A stretch of 64,000 nt of DNA from Pelagibacteraceae bacterium AG-313-A04 (GTDB lineage Bacteria > Pseudomonadota > Alphaproteobacteria > Pelagibacterales > Pelagibacteraceae), in NCBI GenBank assembly GCA_003284275.1, contig QBVU01000002.1, positions 62,001 through 126,000 on the forward strand, read 5' to 3'. Below the pieces are notes generated by a model. That model saw only the letters and a list, made by a program, of their open reading frames with translations. It ran no database searches and was not told the DNA's origin. How positions within the stretch are numbered: the first letter of the stretch is position 1; every line of letters begins with the position of its first letter. The position numbers were made by a program, and so were the translations under genes. Below, piece by piece: positions 38,007 to 47,224 of this stretch.

Positions 38007-39260
38007 TTAAGCTACTGATGTTGATGATTTGCTGCCATATGTGACAATGGGCTCCGAAGTCCCATTTACAGCTGCTTTGTCCACAGTAATTTTAATCACA
38101 TTTTCCATATCTGGAAGTTCAAACATGGTTTTAAGTAAAATACCTTCAAGTATTGATCTTAATCCTCTTGCTCCAGTTTTCTTAGCAATAGCTTTTTTAG
38201 CTATTTCTAAAATAGCATCATCTTTAAATTCTAATTCTGCATCTTCGAATTCAAATAATCTTTGATATTGTTTTATTAAAGAATTTTTTGGTTCTTTTAA
38301 AATTTTAACTAACGATTTTTCATCTAGATCGTCTAAGGTTGCTATAATCGGCATTCTCCCAATAAACTCTGGTATCAAACCATATTTAATTAGATCTTCA
38401 GGTTCTAACATTTTCATAATTTCAGACAAAGGTTGTTCTTTGAAGTTTTTTACTTTAGCTCCAAACCCTATAGAGCTTCCTTTTCCTCTGCTATCAATTA
38501 AAGCGTCCAATCCTGCAAACGCGCCTCCGCATATAAATAATATATTTGTGGTATCTACTTGCAAAAATTCCTGCTGCGGATGCTTTCTTCCTCCTTGAGG
38601 AGGCACGCTGGCAACCGTACCTTCCATTATTTTTAGTAAAGCTTGCTGAACACCTTCTCCGGAAACGTCTCTTGTAATTGAAGGGTTCTCAGACTTCCTA
38701 CTTATCTTATCTACCTCGTCAATATAAACAATGCCTCTTTGAGCTTTTTCAACATTATAGTCTGCCGCCTGTAACAATTTAAGAATAATATTTTCTACAT
38801 CTTCTCCTACGTAACCAGCTTCAGTCAAAGTAGTTGCGTCTGCCATTGTAAAAGGAACGTCTAATATTCTAGCTAAAGTTTGAGCTAACAAGGTTTTTCC
38901 GCAACCAGTTGGGCCTACTAGCAATATATTTGATTTTGACAATTCTATATCTTTATTATTTTTTGTTTCATGATTTAATCTTTTATAATGATTATGCACA
39001 GCTACAGATAATATTTCTTTAGCAAATTTTTGACCTATTACATAATCATCTAATACTTTACAAATTTCTTTAGGTGAAGGAACTCCGTCTTGATGTTTTA
39101 CAAATGAACTTTTATTTTCCTCTTTGATAATGTCCATACAAAGTTCTACGCACTCATCGCAAATAAAAACTGTAGGACCAGCGATTAATTTTCTTACTTC
39201 GTGCTGACTTTTTCCACAAAAAGAACAGTAAAGAATATTTTTATTATTTTTTTCTGTCAT
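38007..39260 (-). CDS. clpX: ClpXP protease ATPase subunit
   Basis: ClpX unfolds tagged substrates and feeds them to ClpP. The 417-residue protein has the N-terminal zinc domain with four cysteines (CSFC at 12-15, CDEC at 34-37), Walker [13 protein letters not shown], Walker [11 protein letters not shown], the GYVGEDVE pore loop and, further on, the IGFGA tripeptide-type loop that docks ClpP. The sensor-2 segment GARGLRS closes the AAA+ module. It lies downstream of clpP after a 79-bp gap. Confidence 0.97.
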   Translation of the reverse strand: MTEKNNKNILYCSFCGKSQHEVRKLIAGPTVFICDECVELCMDIIKEENKSSFVKHQDGVPSPKEICKVLDDYVIGQKFAKEILSVAVHNHYKRLNHETKNNKDIELSKSNILLVGPTGCGKTLLAQTLARILDVPFTMADATTLTEAGYVGEDVENIILKLLQAADYNVEKAQRGIVYIDEVDKISRKSENPSITRDVSGEGVQQALLKIMEGTVASVPPQGGRKHPQQEFLQVDTTNILFICGGAFAGLDALIDSRGKGSSIGFGAKVKNFKEQPLSEIMKMLEPEDLIKYGLIPEFIGRMPIIATLDDLDEKSLVKILKEPKNSLIKQYQRLFEFEDAELEFKDDAILEIAKKAIAKKTGARGLRSILEGILLKTMFELPDMENVIKITVDKAAVNGTSEPIVTYGSKSSTSVA

Positions 39261-39339
39261 AACGAATCAATAATATGAATATAAAACTCTGTAGAATACT
39301 TAGCAAGTTGAAGTTGTAAAAATGACTAGATATTGTGTC

Positions 39340-39927
39340 TTAGTTTCTTTTCTCCACAACAGAGTCTATCAACCCAAATTTTTTAGCATCTTCTGCTGTC
39401 ATAAAATTGTCTCTCTCTAAAGCACTCGATATTTCTTCCACAGATTTCCCCGTATGTTTAGAGTAAATTTTATTTAACCTTTCCTTCAAAGATAGAATTT
39501 CTTTTGCATGAATTTGAATATCTGTTGCCTGACCTTGAAAGCCTGCAGAGGGTTGATGAACCATAATTCGTGAATTAGGAAGGGAATATCTCTTACCTTT
39601 TTCACCAGCGGCCAAAAGAAATGACCCCATCGAAGAAGCTTGACCTATACAAAGAGTAGAGACAGGAGAATTAATATATTGCATAGTATCATAGATACCA
39701 AGTCCAGCCGTTACTAACCCACCAGGGCTATTTATATAAAAATTGATCTCCTTTTTTGGATTTTCAGACTCTAAAAAAAGCAGTTGTGCTGTTACCAATG
39801 AAGCTACCGCATCATTCACTGGGCCTACTAAAAATACTATTCTTTCTTTTAAAAGTCTTGAATAAATATCATACGCTCTCTCCCCTTTACTAGTCTGCTC
39901 AACAACCATTGGGATTAAGCTGTTCAT
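39340..39927 (-). CDS. clpP: ClpP protease subunit
   Basis: ClpP is the serine peptidase ring of ClpXP. From the ATG at 39927 ([20 protein letters not shown]) it has 195 residues. Alternative starts at 39951 (ATG) and 39966 (TTG) would add residues seen in some homologues, so the start is uncertain by up to 13 codons. The catalytic Ser lies in [11 protein letters not shown], the His in [10 protein letters not shown] and the Asp in the final third (ERDNFM). It stands between tig and clpX in the usual alphaproteobacterial order. Confidence 0.95.
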   Translation of the reverse strand: MNSLIPMVVEQTSKGERAYDIYSRLLKERIVFLVGPVNDAVASLVTAQLLFLESENPKKEINFYINSPGGLVTAGLGIYDTMQYINSPVSTLCIGQASSMGSFLLAAGEKGKRYSLPNSRIMVHQPSAGFQGQATDIQIHAKEILSLKERLNKIYSKHTGKSVEEISSALERDNFMTAEDAKKFGLIDSVVEKRN

Positions 39928-39973
39928 TTTTTCTTCAAGCTCACGACTCATTAGTAATTTATACAACTATTAA

Positions 39974-41341
39974 TTACTTTTTACTAATTTTTTTTGATTT
40001 TTGCTTATTTTTCTCAAGCGATTTAGACTTAGAAGCATCTTTGGAATCCGGTTTGTTAAACTCTAATATAATTTTTTCAGCCTCTATAGAATTTAACTCT
40101 TTTGAATTAAGTTTAATTTTTGATTTTATCAAATTAATAATTTTTTCTTCATAAATAGAACCTTTCAAACTTTGGGAGGCGCTTGGATTTTTTTTGTAAT
40201 AGTCAAGAACCATCTTTTCTTGACCGGGCATACCTTTAATTTGTTTTTGAATTTCTGCTCTCACTTCATCATCAGTTACTTTCAGATTATTTTTTTCTCC
40301 ATATTCGTTCAGTAATAATCCTAACTTAATTCTTGATTTAGCTAACTTTTCATTTTTAGTTTTGTATTTTTCTTTTTCCTCTGGTTTTAAATTTTGTGTC
40401 ATGATTAATATTTCTTGATCGATAAGGTTTTGTGGTAAATCAACTTGATGGTTTTTTTCTATTTGATCCAAAATTTCTTTTTTAGTTATTGAATTTAATG
40501 CTTGTAAATACTGATTGGAAATTTGTTCTTCAATTAATGAATTCAAGTCCTTAACATCTTTTGCGCCCATCATTTTAGCAAAATGATCATCTATCTTACT
40601 TTCTATAGGTTTTTTAACATTTAAAATTTTACACTCAAATATCGTCTTTTTATTTGCCAATTCTTTTTTAGGATGATTTGCAGGTAATGTTGCATCTACT
40701 AATTTTGCATCTCCCTTTTTAACGCCAATAAGCTGTTCATCAAATCCTTTTAAAAAGAGATCTTTTCCTAATTCAATTTGAACGCCTTTACCTTCGCTGC
40801 CTTCAAATTTGTTTCCATCTATTTTTGCTGAGTAATCAAAGACGACTTGATCTCCAATAACTGCTTTTTCATTTTCCTTTTTATCTTCAAATTGCTTATT
40901 TTGCGCAGCTATTTCTTTTAATTTTTTTTCTATAACCTTACTCTCAATTTTTACTTTATACTCTGTCGCTTTAAATTTTTCAAAATTCTTTAGATCAACT
41001 TTTGGTAAACAATCAATTTGAAGTTCATAATTTAAATCTTTGCCCTCTCCGAATTGTTTTAAATCAATTTTTGGTTGGCCAGCAACTTTAAGTTTTATTT
41101 CATCTATAGCTTTGCTTGATGTTTCTCTTAAAATTTTATCTACAACTTCTCCATAAATAGATTTCCCAAATTGATTTTTTATAACTGCTGGGGGAACCTT
41201 GCCCGGTCTAAAACCTTTAAGAGATACTTCTTTTTGTAATTCATTAAGTCTTTCATTCATCTTTGTTTGAATGCTTTTTTTGTCAACTACTACTGATAAA
41301 GTTGTTCTCAGACCTTTTTTTGATTTAATTTCTACTTTCAT
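39974..41341 (-). CDS. tig: Trigger factor
   Basis: Trigger factor is the ribosome-bound chaperone and prolyl isomerase. The 455 residues begin with the ribosome-binding domain (GFRPGKVPPAVIKNQFG, about 42-58). A central FKBP-type domain (GDQVVFDYSAKIDGNKFEGSEG) and the helical C-terminal arms follow, ending in a Lys/Ser-rich tail. It starts only 7 bases after the tRNA-Leu CCA, so it is probably transcribed with that tRNA and freed by tRNA processing. Confidence 0.95.
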   Translation of the reverse strand: MKVEIKSKKGLRTTLSVVVDKKSIQTKMNERLNELQKEVSLKGFRPGKVPPAVIKNQFGKSIYGEVVDKILRETSSKAIDEIKLKVAGQPKIDLKQFGEGKDLNYELQIDCLPKVDLKNFEKFKATEYKVKIESKVIEKKLKEIAAQNKQFEDKKENEKAVIGDQVVFDYSAKIDGNKFEGSEGKGVQIELGKDLFLKGFDEQLIGVKKGDAKLVDATLPANHPKKELANKKTIFECKILNVKKPIESKIDDHFAKMMGAKDVKDLNSLIEEQISNQYLQALNSITKKEILDQIEKNHQVDLPQNLIDQEILIMTQNLKPEEKEKYKTKNEKLAKSRIKLGLLLNEYGEKNNLKVTDDEVRAEIQKQIKGMPGQEKMVLDYYKKNPSASQSLKGSIYEEKIINLIKSKIKLNSKELNSIEAEKIILEFNKPDSKDASKSKSLEKNKQKSKKISKK

Positions 41342-41348
41342 AATTTTG

Positions 41349-41433
41349 TGGTGGGCAAGAAGAGACTCGAACTCTTAAGCCTTGCGGCACTGGTTTCTAA
41401 GACCAGCGCGTATACCAATTCCGCCACTTGCCC
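41349..41433 (-). tRNA. tRNA-Leu (UAG)
   Basis: An 85-base class II tRNA with encoded CCA. The acceptor GGGCAAG pairs with CTTGCCC, the anticodon arm CTGGT-CTTAGAA-ACCAG gives UAG, the long variable arm is TGCCGCAAGGCTT-like, and the T arm is AGAG-TTCGAGT-CTCT. It precedes tig directly. Confidence 0.96.
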
Positions 41434-41449
41434 AATTAATAATCGACAC

Positions 41450-41478
41450 TTTATATATTAATTTAATTTTTAGTTAAA
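41450..41478 (-). promoter_or_regulatory. Putative tRNA-Leu/tig promoter
   Basis: On the minus strand TTTAAC (41478-41473) and TATAAA (41455-41450) are 17 bases apart, placing initiation about 10 bases before tRNA-Leu. The -35 box lies in the last codons of the WecA-like gene. The AT-rich background makes this tentative. Confidence 0.4.
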
Positions 41479-42524
41479 CGATAAAGTCTCGAGTAAATTA
41501 TCATATAAACTAATAATAAGGTGAAGAACCAATACCTACTTAATAATGGTTCGTTTAGAAAATACAACCCAGGAGTAATGAGGATTATATAAAAAAGATT
41601 TATAACAACTGAATTAAGATAATTACCTTTATTTTTTCCACAAATATTTGAGATTTTATAAAAACTTAACATATGTAAATGATTTTCATCTGGATAAATC
41701 GGAGATTTATTTTGTAAAACTTTTCTCAAAAATGAGAAGAAAACTTCAAAAAAAAGATAAAATAAAAGTGTGCAAAAGAAGAATGAGGAAATTGTTGGAT
41801 TCAAGTTATTAGTAATTATTGTATTCAAGCCAGCGAGTGCTCCCATAGTGTAAGCACCACTGTCACCTAAAAAAATTTTTGCGCTTGGAAAATTAAATAA
41901 TAAAAATATTAAAAGGATTATAATTTGAGAAATTATTAAAATTGAAAACTCCAAATTACCGTTATTAATATTAATGTAAGCTAATATAATATTTATAATA
42001 ATTAAATTAATTGTTAATAAACCATTAAAACCATCTATTAAATTTGCCCCATTAATAACAAATAGAAAACAAATAAGTACAAATATTGAGGAAAACATAT
42101 CACTCGACATTAAGTGAGATAAAAATGGAATATCTATGTTTAGGATCTTTATGGGTAATATGTATATGGAAATAAATAGAAGAAGAATCATAATCATTAA
42201 TCTATTTAATGGTTTTATGTTTATTCTTAAGTCGTCCAAAAAACCAATTAAAAACACTGAGCAACCTATAAAAGCATAATTATATAAAACCTCTTGATAT
42301 AATAGGTAATAAATATAGAAAAAAATACTCAATGAAATAAAAGCAGCTATGCCTCCGCTTCGGGTAATAGGAATTTCATGGAAAGCTTGAGGTTTTGAAA
42401 AATCCTTGTCAAGTAAAGCCCCATCTTTTATTTTATGTGAGTATTTACTTACTAGAAAAAAAATAAAAAAACTTATTAAAGCAAATATCGACAAAAAACT
42501 TGCTTCAATTGACTCTGTCCCCAT
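41463..42524 (-). CDS. WecA/MraY-family polyprenyl-phosphate sugar-phosphate transferase
   Basis: This multi-pass membrane enzyme (353 residues, about 10-11 helices) moves a sugar phosphate from UDP-sugar to undecaprenyl phosphate, starting a surface glycan. Motifs are GFLDDLRINIKP (the Asp pair), NLIDGFNGL, FLGDSGAYTMGAL and DENHLHMLSFY with conserved His. MraY would sit in the mur/fts cluster, so WecA-like GlcNAc-1-phosphate transfer is more likely. The UDP-sugar is not certain. It needs the carrier lipid made by UppS. Its stop is 30 bases from tRNA-Leu on the same strand. Confidence 0.85.
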   Translation of the reverse strand: MGTESIEASFLSIFALISFFIFFLVSKYSHKIKDGALLDKDFSKPQAFHEIPITRSGGIAAFISLSIFFYIYYLLYQEVLYNYAFIGCSVFLIGFLDDLRINIKPLNRLMIMILLLFISIYILPIKILNIDIPFLSHLMSSDMFSSIFVLICFLFVINGANLIDGFNGLLTINLIIINIILAYININNGNLEFSILIISQIIILLIFLLFNFPSAKIFLGDSGAYTMGALAGLNTIITNNLNPTISSFFFCTLLFYLFFEVFFSFLRKVLQNKSPIYPDENHLHMLSFYKISNICGKNKGNYLNSVVINLFYIILITPGLYFLNEPLLSRYWFFTLLLVYMIIYSRLYRLTKN

Positions 42525-42532
42525 TTATTTTT

Positions 42533-43411
42533 TTATCCTTTATTATTTTTTTTAAATATATAAATTCCAATAAGTATTACAACTAATGATACTAAAACTT
42601 TCCAAGTAATTACCTCATCCATAAGAAAATAACCAAAAATAATTCCAAAAATAGGTATTAAATACGCTACCTGTGTCTGAAAAACTAAACCGTTTACTGT
42701 TAATATTCTAAATCGGATTAGCCAGGCTAAACCTGTTGCGATTACCCCTAAATACAACAATGAAAGAGTCGAAGTAAAGGTTGGAGTAGACTCCCACGGA
42801 GTTTCAAAAATTAAAGAAAAAGGCATTAGAAAAATTACTGACCATATAGTTGTTGAAGTTGTAACATTTTCATTTTTTTTGTTTTTTAACCTTAAAGTTA
42901 ATAAACCCCCAATGCAGTAAAACGTTGATCCTAGTATTGTAATTAGAACATAAATAAAATTTTCACTATTTATAATTACTTTATCAAAAAACAATAATAT
43001 TATTCCACTGAAACCAATCAAAACACCTAGAGATTTATGGTAAGATAATTTTTCATCTTTTGTAAAAAAATGTGCAAGTATTGAGCCGCTTAGGGGGGTT
43101 GTGCTCATTAGTATTGCTGCAAGGTAGCTATTTATTTTGGCAGTACCTATAGCAATTAGAACAAAAGGTATTGCAATATTGCAAAGACCAATTAGGGCAT
43201 ACCTATTCCAACTTTTGCTAAAAGCCTCAATTTTAATTCCAGATATTTTACAGAGAATTAATAGTGGTATACTTGCAAAAATTACTCTTACTAAAGCAAG
43301 TGTAATTGGATCATAAGAATATGTTGCTATTTTTATATTAAAAAAAGAGGAACCCCAAATAATAGCGAGTAATATTAATAAGGTAAAATCTAAGGTATTT
43401 GCTTCTCTCAT
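42533..43411 (-). CDS. EamA/DMT-superfamily transporter
   Basis: A 292-residue membrane protein with about ten helices in two EamA repeats (about 10-140 and 152-288). Each repeat has the usual pattern, for example LLAIIWGSSFFNIKIA and YLGVIATGLAWLIRFR. Family members move amino acids, nucleotides or other metabolites; nothing here identifies the substrate. It lies 8 bp upstream of the WecA-like gene and is divergent from glnA (120 bp between starts). Confidence 0.85.
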   Translation of the reverse strand: MREANTLDFTLLILLAIIWGSSFFNIKIATYSYDPITLALVRVIFASIPLLILCKISGIKIEAFSKSWNRYALIGLCNIAIPFVLIAIGTAKINSYLAAILMSTTPLSGSILAHFFTKDEKLSYHKSLGVLIGFSGIILLFFDKVIINSENFIYVLITILGSTFYCIGGLLTLRLKNKKNENVTTSTTIWSVIFLMPFSLIFETPWESTPTFTSTLSLLYLGVIATGLAWLIRFRILTVNGLVFQTQVAYLIPIFGIIFGYFLMDEVITWKVLVSLVVILIGIYIFKKNNKG

Positions 43412-43531
43412 TTTATATGTCTAATGTGTGGATATGTGATAAATGCATAGCTGATATATATATTTAATTATACTATAAAAAGCATCCTTATATATGTTCA
43501 CAACGATTAAACGAAATTCTAAGGGAGCAAA

Positions 43532-44938
43532 ATGAGTTCGAAAGATGTACTTAAGCTTATAAAAGACAAACAAGTTGAATTTGTTGATCTGAGGTTTACA
43601 GATCCAAAGGGTAAGCTTCAACATCTAACAATGGACTCAACAGTTGTCGACGAGGATATGTTAGACAACGGGGTGTTTTTTGATGGATCATCTATAGCTG
43701 GTTGGAAAGCTATCAACGAGTCAGACATGATTTTAAAACCTGATTTAGAGAGACCTATAATTGATCCTTTTAACTCTCATGCTACAGTCAATATATTTTG
43801 TGATATTTTGGATGCGGTGAAAAAAGATCCTTACGGAAGAGATCCAAGAGGAACCGCAAAAAAAGCTGAGGAATATCTTAAAAAATCAGGAATAGGAGAT
43901 AAGTCATACTTTGGACCTGAGCCAGAATTTTTTGTTTTTGATGACGTTAGATTTAAAAATGATATGAATGAAACTAGCTTCAGCATAGATAGTTCAGAAG
44001 GACCTTACAATACCGGAAAAAAATATGAAAATGGTAATATGGGTCATAGACCAGGAATAAAAGGTGGTTATTTTCCTGTGCCACCGGTTGATAGCGCTCA
44101 GGATATGAGAGGAGAGTATTTAAAGGCTCTTAAAGACATGGGCGTAAAAGTTGAGAAACACCACCACGAGGTGGCTCCAAGTCAACATGAATTAGGTATG
44201 TACTTTGGAACTTTGACAAATATGGCAGACAATGTTCAATTATATAAATATGCTGTTCAAATGGTGACGCATTCTTTTGGAAAAACAGCTACATTTATGC
44301 CTAAGCCAGTTAAAGGTGATAACGGTTCTGGTATGCACTGTCACCAATCTATTTGGAAAGGAAATACTCCAGTATTCATGGGTAAAGAATACGCGGGCTT
44401 ATCTAAAGAAGCATTATATTATATAGGTGGAATTTTAAAACACGCGAAAGCAATCAACGCATTTTCTAATGCTACGACTAATAGTTACAAACGTTTAATT
44501 CCCGGTTTTGAAGCTCCAGTAATTTTGGCTTATTCAGCAAGAAATAGATCAGCATCTTGTAGAATACCGGTAATAATGAATCCTAAAGCTGCGAGAATGG
44601 AAATAAGATTTCCAGACGCTGCTGGTAACCCTTATCTTACTTTTGCATCAATGTTAATGGCGGGTATTGATGGTATTAAAAATAAAGTAGATCCAGGTAA
44701 AGCATTTGATCAAGATTTATATTCTTTAACTGAAGATGAGGTAAAAAAACTTCCAACAGTATGCGGTTCTTTAAGAGAAGCAATGCAAAGCCTTGATAAA
44801 GATAGGAAATTTTTAACCGAAGGTGGAGTATTTACTGACGACCAGATTGACGCTTATATTGAATTAAAGTTCCAGGAGATTTATAAATTTGAGCATACAC
44901 CTCATCCAATTGAATTTGAGATGTATTATAGCAGTTAA
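43532..44938 (+). CDS. glnA: Glutamine synthetase type I
   Basis: GS makes glutamine from glutamate, ammonia and ATP. The 468-residue protein has the N-terminal beta-grasp motif FDGSSIAGWK, the catalytic core with KPVKGDNGSGMHCHQS (ATP region), NRSASCRIP and RMEIRFPD. The Tyr in DQDLYSLTEDE matches the adenylylation site, so GlnE control is possible. A strong AAGGGAG ribosome site lies 4 bases before the ATG. No glnB is adjacent, unlike many alphaproteobacteria. The stop overlaps that of convergent sufA by three bases. Confidence 0.97.
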   Translation: MSSKDVLKLIKDKQVEFVDLRFTDPKGKLQHLTMDSTVVDEDMLDNGVFFDGSSIAGWKAINESDMILKPDLERPIIDPFNSHATVNIFCDILDAVKKDPYGRDPRGTAKKAEEYLKKSGIGDKSYFGPEPEFFVFDDVRFKNDMNETSFSIDSSEGPYNTGKKYENGNMGHRPGIKGGYFPVPPVDSAQDMRGEYLKALKDMGVKVEKHHHEVAPSQHELGMYFGTLTNMADNVQLYKYAVQMVTHSFGKTATFMPKPVKGDNGSGMHCHQSIWKGNTPVFMGKEYAGLSKEALYYIGGILKHAKAINAFSNATTNSYKRLIPGFEAPVILAYSARNRSASCRIPVIMNPKAARMEIRFPDAAGNPYLTFASMLMAGIDGIKNKVDPGKAFDQDLYSLTEDEVKKLPTVCGSLREAMQSLDKDRKFLTEGGVFTDDQIDAYIELKFQEIYKFEHTPHPIEFEMYYSS

Positions 44939-45270
44939 ACTTTAAAAGACTCGCCGCAACCACAACGCTCAGTTTCGTTAGGATTTTTAAATACAAATTG
45001 AGAGGAAAACTTTTCCTTTTTGTAATCCATTTCTGTTCCTAAGAGATACATAATTGCTTTTGGATCAATCAGGACCTTAACTCCCTTTTCCTCTATAACT
45101 TCTTCATTAGGTTTAATATCTTTGGCATATTCCATCACATAAGACATTCCCGCACATCCTCCTGACTTAACACCAACTCTCACACCAATAGCTTTATCTT
45201 CTGACTTAGACATAATTTCTTTAATTCTCTCAGCTGCGTTTGTACTTAATTTTAATACTTGTTCGCTCAT
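44935..45270 (-). CDS. sufA: A-type iron-sulfur carrier
   Basis: This carrier passes nascent Fe-S clusters to targets. The 111-residue protein has the three conserved cysteines in GGCAGMSYV (about 39-47) and ERCGCGESF (about 100-108). SufA, IscA and ErpA cannot be told apart by these motifs; its place at the end of the suf operon supports SufA. It overlaps sufT by 4 bp. Confidence 0.9.
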   Translation of the reverse strand: MSEQVLKLSTNAAERIKEIMSKSEDKAIGVRVGVKSGGCAGMSYVMEYAKDIKPNEEVIEEKGVKVLIDPKAIMYLLGTEMDYKKEKFSSQFVFKNPNETERCGCGESFKV

Positions 45271-45569
45271 AAATTTAATTCTAATTTTGCTGCCTCTGAC
45301 ATCATATCTTTAGTCCAAGGAGGACTCCATACTAATTTTAAGTCAACATCAGAAATTTCTTCAATTTTTAATACATTTTCTTTTACCATTTTAGGCAAAC
45401 TTTCAGCAACAGGACAGTTTGGTGAGGTCAAAGTCATTTCTATATTTACTTTTTTTTCATCACTGATTTCTATTTTGTAGATAAGCCCAAGTTCATAAAT
45501 ATTGACCGGTATTTCAGGGTCATAAATCTTTTTAATTTCTGCAACTACTTTATTTTTCAATTCACTCAT
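45267..45569 (-). CDS. sufT: SufT / DUF59 Fe-S maturation factor
   Basis: A 100-residue MIP18-family (DUF59) protein, typically helping deliver Fe-S clusters. It has IYDPEIPVNIYELGLIYKIEI and TLTSPNCPVAESLPKMV with the conserved Cys. The ATG at 45569 (MSELKNK) overlaps the sufU stop by 4 bp; the longer frame to 45617 reads inside sufU and is not preferred. Confidence 0.9.
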   Translation of the reverse strand: MSELKNKVVAEIKKIYDPEIPVNIYELGLIYKIEISDEKKVNIEMTLTSPNCPVAESLPKMVKENVLKIEEISDVDLKLVWSPPWTKDMMSEAAKLELNL

Positions 45570-46006
45570 TTTTTTTCTGCTGCTGACAAACAAGTATGCC
45601 AAGCCATTGTTGCGCATTTCACCCTCATTGGAAACTCTTGCACTCCAGATAAAGATGAGATTGTTGTTATTTGATCCTCTGAAAGACTATTAATAGTAAT
45701 TTTTGCTTTATTCTTAATCATGTTTAAAAAATCTTCATTTATTTTCTTTAAAAAAGATAAATCTTTTCCTTTTACTATTTCAGTCAAAATAGATGCTGAT
45801 GCTAACGAAATTGCACACCCTTCTCCCTCAAAACTTAAATCTTCAATTTCTTTATCTTTGTTTAGTTTTAAATAAATATGAACTTTGTCACCGCACAAAG
45901 GATTATGAGCTTTTGCATCATTTGTATAACCAACGCACTTACCTTTATTTCTTGGATTTTTTCCATGATCTAAAATTATTTCTTGATATAACTCTTTTAA
46001 TTCCAT
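45566..46006 (-). CDS. sufU: SufU-type scaffold or sulfur-transfer protein
   Basis: A 146-residue IscU/NifU-fold protein. The metal ligands follow the SufU pattern: C38-G-D40 (PLCGDKV), C63 (GEGCAIS) and C131 (KCATMAW). The segment SLSGVQEFPMRVK before C131 matches the insertion that separates SufU from IscU. In Bacillus SufU is zinc-bound and accepts sulfur from SufS; no sufE is seen here, so the same role is likely. It is adjacent to sufS. Confidence 0.9.
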   Translation of the reverse strand: MELKELYQEIILDHGKNPRNKGKCVGYTNDAKAHNPLCGDKVHIYLKLNKDKEIEDLSFEGEGCAISLASASILTEIVKGKDLSFLKKINEDFLNMIKNKAKITINSLSEDQITTISSLSGVQEFPMRVKCATMAWHTCLSAAEKK

Positions 46007-47224
46007 TTAATTCTGAAATACTTTCTGACATTTTTTTATTGCATCTGATAATTTGTCTATATCTTCTTTGTCATTGTAAACTCCAATTGAAGCCCTAGCA
46101 GTTGCTGATATGCCAAGTTTATCGTGCAATATTTGACAACAATGGTGTCCTGCTCTTATTGCTACACCATCATCATCTAAAATAGTTGCAATGTCATGAG
46201 GGTGGATACCTTTTAAAGTAAAGCACAAAACTGATCCTCTTTCGTGTGGATCTCCAATAATATTTACAGAATTATTTTTTCTCAATTTTTCTAATCCATA
46301 TTGTAAAATTTCGTTTTCATGAGTTGCTATTTTTTTGATACCAATGTCTTCAATAAAATTTAATGCTTCTGCAAATGCAACTACTTCTGCTGTTTGCATT
46401 GTTCCGGCTTCAAATTTTGTATATGCATCAGCAAAAGTAATATTGTCTTTTTTTACCTCATTAATCATTCCTCCTCCGCCTTGATATGGGGGTAAGTCAT
46501 CAACCCATTTTTTTTTCATATACAATACACCTAGACCGTTTGGACCATACATTTTATGGCAAGATATTGCGTAAAAATCGCATCCTATTTTCTGCATATC
46601 AATTTCAGAATGAGGTGCACCTTGTGTTCCATCAATTAAAACTGGAATATTTTTTTCTTTTGCAAGATCTACAATTTTTGTAATTGGTAAAATTGCTCCA
46701 GTAACATTTGATATGTGGGTAATTGCAATAATTTTTGTTTTATTTGTTATAAGTTTTTTAATCTCCTCTATTTCAACATCACCGTTTTCATTAACTTGAG
46801 CAAATTTTATGACTGCGCCTTTATCAGTTCTTAAATAGTTCCAAGGCACATAATTAGAGTGATGTTCTAACTCTGTTATTAATACTTCATCTCCTTTTTT
46901 TATATATTTTTTTCCATAGGACGATGCTACTAGGTTTATTGCTTCTGTTGCACCTTTAGTAAATATTATTTCTTCTCTGTGTTTGGCATTTAAATATTTT
47001 TGAATTTTATTTCTTGTAGCCTCAAATCTATTAGTCGCTTTTACTGCAAGAGTATGGACACTTCTTCCAACATTAGAATATTCTGTTTCATAAAAGCTTG
47101 AGATTTTATCTATTACAACTTTTGGCTTTTGGGAAGAATTTGCACTATCCAAATAAACTAAAGGCTTACCATTAATTTTTTGTTTAAAGATTGGAAATTC
47201 TTTTTTTATATTTTTAATATCCAT
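46007..47224 (-). CDS. sufS: Cysteine desulfurase SufS
   Basis: This PLP enzyme releases sulfur from cysteine. The 405 residues include YLDSANSSQKPKVV, the ITELEHHSNYVPW region, the PLP Lys in AISCHKMYGPNGLGVLY (about 226) and the catalytic Cys in RAGHHCCQILH. It overlaps sufD by 11 bp and ends 0-1 bp before sufU. Confidence 0.96.
   Translation of the reverse strand: MDIKNIKKEFPIFKQKINGKPLVYLDSANSSQKPKVVIDKISSFYETEYSNVGRSVHTLAVKATNRFEATRNKIQKYLNAKHREEIIFTKGATEAINLVASSYGKKYIKKGDEVLITELEHHSNYVPWNYLRTDKGAVIKFAQVNENGDVEIEEIKKLITNKTKIIAITHISNVTGAILPITKIVDLAKEKNIPVLIDGTQGAPHSEIDMQKIGCDFYAISCHKMYGPNGLGVLYMKKKWVDDLPPYQGGGGMINEVKKDNITFADAYTKFEAGTMQTAEVVAFAEALNFIEDIGIKKIATHENEILQYGLEKLRKNNSVNIIGDPHERGSVLCFTLKGIHPHDIATILDDDGVAIRAGHHCCQILHDKLGISATARASIGVYNDKEDIDKLSDAIKKCQKVFQN

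Noticed and set aside
43412-43531. Glutamine riboswitch or structured leader upstream of glnA
   Set aside because: No stable paired elements or known motif seen; only a clear ribosome-binding site.
43421-43624. 67-codon minus-strand frame over the glnA start
   Set aside because: It overlaps the glnA ribosome site and first codons and shows no protein-family features.
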